This document shows, piece by piece, positions 18,904 to 21,199 of a stretch of DNA of 21,199 bases. The notes beneath the pieces were generated by a model, which was not told the DNA's origin, ran no database searches, and worked only from the letters and a program-made list of their open reading frames with translations. Source of the DNA: Ophiothrix spiculata (taxonomy: Eukaryota > Echinodermata > Ophiuroidea > Amphilepidida > Ophiotrichidae); assembly GCA_000969725.1 (NCBI GenBank), contig JXSR01S018384.1, one strand, 5' to 3'. The translations under genes and the position numbers were made by a program. The stretch's first letter is position 1; every line of letters starts with the position of its first letter.

Positions 18904-19035
18904 AAAGGTGGGTGTACAGACGCGCCCAAGAACGGTTGCATTTTTGACCTCCCAGGTTTACCAAATTGGAAAGGTGGGTGTACAGACGCGCCCAAGAACG
19001 GTTGCATTTTTGACCTCCCAGGTTTTCCAAATGCC
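18904..19035. repeat. 66-bp tandem duplication, two nearly identical copies
   Basis: The unit AAAGGTGGGTGTACAGACGC... starts at 18904 and again at 18970. About 55 bases are identical between the copies. The period of 66 is a multiple of three, so the overlapping frame (18764-19054) repeats as well, but that frame has no other sign of being coding. A degraded relative (ACGGTTGCATTTTTC near 19065, and GGTTTACAAAACAGGTGG near 19228) follows. The duplication looks recent, because the copies differ at only a few bases near the end. Confidence 0.8.
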
Positions 19036-19406
19036 CCTCGAGAATTTTTTTTAATGGTTTACACAACGGTTGCATTTTTCAAAAATTACATTTTTTTACC
19101 AATTTTTCAATTGGTTTACCTATAGGTTGCCAAATTGAGATTTTAAAGTACAAGTTACATTGTAAAAATGTATTGAACGGCCTAGATAATGGTTGTTCAC
19201 ATATGGGTAGCATTTTTTAGCTTCCTCAGGTTTACAAAACAGGTGGTCAAAAACTCCGGCCGCACGTCCGTACCCAACCGAAATCTGAGTACCCCCCAGC
19301 TAAAATCACCAAATAAAATAAACTACTGCCGACTGAAGGATTCTGAATAGTGAGTTATTTGTTACATCAAAACACGCGAAACAAAATGCATATCAAGAAA
19401 TATGTA
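19036..19406. other. Non-coding spacer with degraded relatives of the 66-bp repeat
   Basis: It includes CCGGCCGCACGTCCGTACCC (19257-19276), a GC-rich island in AT-rich DNA, and the shared phrase CAGCTAAAATC, which also occurs near 18874. No gene is seen. Confidence 0.35.
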
Positions 19407-19547
19407 TTATGCAGAAAAAATTGATGCAATAAAATATCCTATTTCCATGTCACCCTCCTCATGGTCATATACCTCATCATCTAGTCGTTCAAATTCTGAC
19501 ACATTTTTCTCTCTCTGCATCATAATAGGAGACAGAGATAGCTTCAT
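19407..19547 (-). CDS. Possible first coding exon of an unrecognised gene
   Basis: On the minus strand an ATG at 19547-19545 (preceded by an in-frame TAG) opens a 46-codon frame to TAA at 19409-19407. It reads MKLSLSPIMMQREKN, then VSEFERLDDEVYDHEEGDME, then FIASIFSA. The acidic, charged middle is unlike translations of the surrounding AT-rich DNA. A donor-like GAG/GTATAT sits at 19473/19472, so the exon could end there after LDDE. About 180 bp upstream on the same strand is a GC-richer patch with paired CCAAT boxes. I do not recognise the protein. It could be a real 5' exon, a small ORF or chance. Confidence 0.28.
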   Translation of the reverse strand: MKLSLSPIMMQREKNVSEFERLDDEVYDHEEGDMEIGYFIASIFSA

Positions 19548-19699
19548 CTAAGCCATTATGGATATCAAATGAGAATGCCTGACACATATTTCATTTCATA
19601 TTATTGATATTTGATGAAAGTAGTAATGGTTACATTTCTAGATTAAAGTGTTCTTCACAGATATTGCCTTATCAGAGTACCACATGATGTGCAATGCCA

Positions 19700-19860
19700 G
19701 AGCAAGATGGGAGTCAGAGGAGGGTGGCCGTGGCAACTATTACTGGTTGCCGTACGTTATCGTATTGGCTCGTAGCCAATACCCGGCTGTGTCATGTCCT
19801 CTGGCGAAAGCCGTTGGAAACATCATGGAAAAATACAACTTCCCGGATGGTCACTAAAAT
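19700..19860 (-). promoter_or_regulatory. Possible promoter patch: CCAAT-box palindrome and RFX-like site
   Basis: GTATTGGCT (19762-19770) and AGCCAATAC (19774-19782) form a perfect inverted repeat around CGT. This creates two divergent CCAAT boxes of the NF-Y type. GTGGCCGTGGCAAC (19724-19737) is close to the RFX X-box consensus GTHNYYATRRNAAC. The patch is clearly richer in G+C and CpG than its flanks. It lies upstream of the minus-strand candidate exon at 19547. The overlapping plus frames (19648-19857 and 19694-19954) show no known domain. The regulatory role is an inference from motifs only. Confidence 0.3.
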
Positions 19861-20079
19861 TATATTCCTAATCAGTAAAAAATATGATAAATCTATAAAA
19901 AGTGGGGTTTGGAATAACATAATTATGTTAATTACTATAAGAACACTTTTGTAATTTTTTGAGGAAAAGTAAAAGTACAATGTTTGTAATATATTCTTCA
20001 ATATGTGACCCAATAGAAATACACGTAAAACGTATCCTAAATTTGCGTTTTAGAAATCCCTCGTCGTCCCTAAACTTAG

Positions 20080-20315
20080 TAGCTTCTATTAATTGTGTCC
20101 TGTGCGGCCTGATCGGAGTCGATTATGCACATTAAGGACAGGGACAAGATAGTATTGCTCACATTAACCCCAGCCCACTACCTCACTTCTCCCGTTTAAA
20201 TACTACCTCCTTGGAAATCAGCAAGTAATGGTGATTTCCCACCTGGATTCGAACCCGGTACCCTTCGCACCCCAGTCCCATTATCACTATGTCAAGTCAT
20301 TGAGCAGGCACTGCC
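20080..20315 (-). mobile_element. tRNA-derived SINE
   Basis: Read on the minus strand, a box A-like TGCCTGCTCAATGAC (20310-20296) is followed by a box B GGTTCGAATCC (20255-20245). The spacing is close to that of tRNA genes, and the middle contains GGGGTGCGAAGGGTACCGGG. The cloverleaf is not intact and a non-tRNA body follows (AATCACCATTACTTGCTGAT, GAGGTAGTATTTAAAC, GTGCATAATCGACTCCGATC), which is the layout of a SINE rather than a functional tRNA. Box A and B would form an RNA polymerase III promoter. Exact ends and target duplication are not clear. Confidence 0.65.
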
Positions 20316-20586
20316 ATGGCAGCAATTTCATGATTATTGTTAACTCCGGTCTATGATGTATCGGACTTAGGCGATTTGCTAACTTTGTGATTTGTGACTT
20401 TTTATTGTTTAGTAGGGTTAGGGTTAGTGGCAAGCAGAGACAAGATAAGGGAAACAGAAATTTATTTTGCGCACATTGAGGAGGATGACAAAAGGGTGTG
20501 TTCTACATCAAACACATTCTGTAAGTTTACCTACATTAAGGTATGGAATCAGGCACTCCAGACGATCAATTGAATACGCCAGAATA

Positions 20587-20815
20587 AGAACATCCCAACT
20601 CCAATAGCTCCCTTTTGTTAATTATATTTATAAAATATAAATGCATATAAATTTCTGAAAAAGCTTTCACATCACTAAAATAACATTTCCATGTCAACAT
20701 CCTAATCATATTGTCACATTTGACCTTGTAGTTGACTTGTTTAGACATTGTTAGATAATTGTTATAGTACATAGTTGCTATATTTAAACAGCCATTACAA
20801 GAACATCCCAACTCC
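20587..20815. repeat. Direct repeat AGAACATCCCAACTCC
   Basis: AGAACATCCCAACTCC occurs at 20587-20602 and 20800-20815, each followed by a related AGCTCCC sequence. The intervening ~200 bp includes the left arm of the fold-back at 20701-21115. It may be part of a duplicated terminal segment of that element. Confidence 0.55.
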
Positions 20816-21115
20816 ATGAGCTCCCCTCTGCAACTATATGCTAGGAAAATTATCTAACAGTGTCTAAGGGGCGCACCATTAGCTTTCCAAGGGGGGAGCA
20901 GGAATTTGGATTTGGGGTGGAAATTTTTTTTCACGTCCCGTTTGGAAATTACTGTTTTTTCCCCTATTCCATAATCAGGGGTGAATTTTTTTTCTTCTGC
21001 CTAGGGAGGGATATTTTTTTTTTCTAAAAACTTCCTGCTCCCCCCCCCTGAAAATCTAATGGTGTGCCCCTAACAAAGTCAACTACAAGGTCAAATGTGA
21101 CACTATGATTATAGG
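20701..21115. mobile_element. Fold-back (inverted repeat) element, right arm split by a MITE
   Basis: The left arm 20701-20760 (CCTAATCATATTGTCACATT to TTAGACATTGTTAGATAATT) is matched in inverted orientation by AATTATCTAACAGTGTCTA (20848-20866). After a 203-bp interruption the match continues as AACAAAGTCAACTACAAGG to CACTATGATTATAGG (about 21072-21115). Weaker pairing continues into the loop (CATAGTTGC near 20771 with GCAACTATATG near 20830). No coding sequence is present. The uninterrupted left arm gives the empty site of the inserted MITE. Confidence 0.75.
20868..21070. mobile_element. 203-bp MITE with TAA target duplication (PIF/Harbinger-like)
   Basis: The ends are GGGGCGCACCATTAG (20868-20882) and CTAATGGTGTGCCCC (21056-21070), inverted with one mismatch. 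TAA lies on both sides (20865-20867, 21071-21073), and the left arm of the host fold-back supplies the empty site (reverse complement AATGTCTAAACAAGTC). Further in, the arms stay partly complementary (GGGGGGAGCAGGAA against TTCCTGCTCCCCCC). A 3-bp TWA duplication fits PIF/Harbinger. There is no coding capacity. Confidence 0.8.
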
Positions 21116-21199
21116 TCAATGAATGCGTACGAGTTGTTCCGAGAGAAATGAGACAAATCCAGTGCACGCGCGCTGATGCGGATGCGTCCAATGCCACGA
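21116..21199. other. Window end, nothing recognised
   Basis: A short GC-richer stretch with a small GATGCG repeat. It is too short to interpret. Confidence 0.3.

Noticed and set aside
19648..19954. Plus-strand ORFs of 69 and 86 codons across the CCAAT palindrome
   Set aside because: Two overlapping frames in a GC-richer patch with no known domain; long frames are expected from the lower stop-codon frequency there.
20240..20315. Functional tRNA gene on the minus strand
   Set aside because: Box A and B are present, but the acceptor stem and anticodon arm do not form a proper cloverleaf; a SINE head fits better.
20414..20427. TAGGGTTAGGGTTAG as interstitial telomeric repeat
   Set aside because: Only about two repeat units; this is expected by chance and too short to call.

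Overview
The window looks like AT-rich, non-coding metazoan nuclear DNA, dominated by repeats. It has no operons, no long intact host gene and only short ORFs. It does have a non-LTR retrotransposon reverse transcriptase, several terminal-inverted-repeat (TIR) elements with TA, TAA, TTA or TTAA target duplications, and a tRNA-derived SINE. The mix of elements suits a marine invertebrate, but I cannot name the species from sequence alone.

The left three quarters (about 76-15720) is a head-to-tail array of four diverged copies of one unit of about 3.1 kb. The copies start at 83, 4784, 7823 and 13164, each at a shared GTTTYATGAATAAATTTA-like motif. Copy 4 stops early, near 15720. Copies 1-3 are stretched to different lengths by private insertions. 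Because the sister copies keep the uninterrupted sequence, most insertions have an empty site inside the window, so their ends and target duplications can be read directly. The insertions are: a mariner-type end at 1-73; a palindromic satellite-like block at about 612-1124 and a 1047-bp TA element with TIRs of about 265 bp at 2345-3391 (copy 1); a 598-bp TIR element at 6431-7028 (copy 2); and, in copy 3, a 173-bp insert with a 12-bp target duplication, an 854-bp TTAA element carrying a decayed LINE tail, and a 5'-truncated LINE at 10948-12173 whose reverse transcriptase frame is still open. Copy 4 has no large insertion.

What the unit encodes, if anything, is uncertain. One minus-strand frame of 64 codons, ending in a hydrophobic segment and a stop, is free of indels between copies 1 and 4, is open on both sides of a transposon in copy 2, and is broken in copy 3. 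It may be the last exon of a duplicated gene that has mostly decayed.

The right part (15721-21199) is outside the array. It holds a possible internal exon on the plus strand (17692-17780), a 66-bp tandem duplication (18904-19035), a possible minus-strand first coding exon (19407-19547) next to a GC-richer patch with a CCAAT-box palindrome and an RFX-like site, a tRNA-derived SINE on the minus strand (about 20080-20315), and a fold-back element interrupted by a 203-bp MITE (20868-21070).

I saw no CRISPR array, bacterial-type operon, rRNA or intact tRNA gene.
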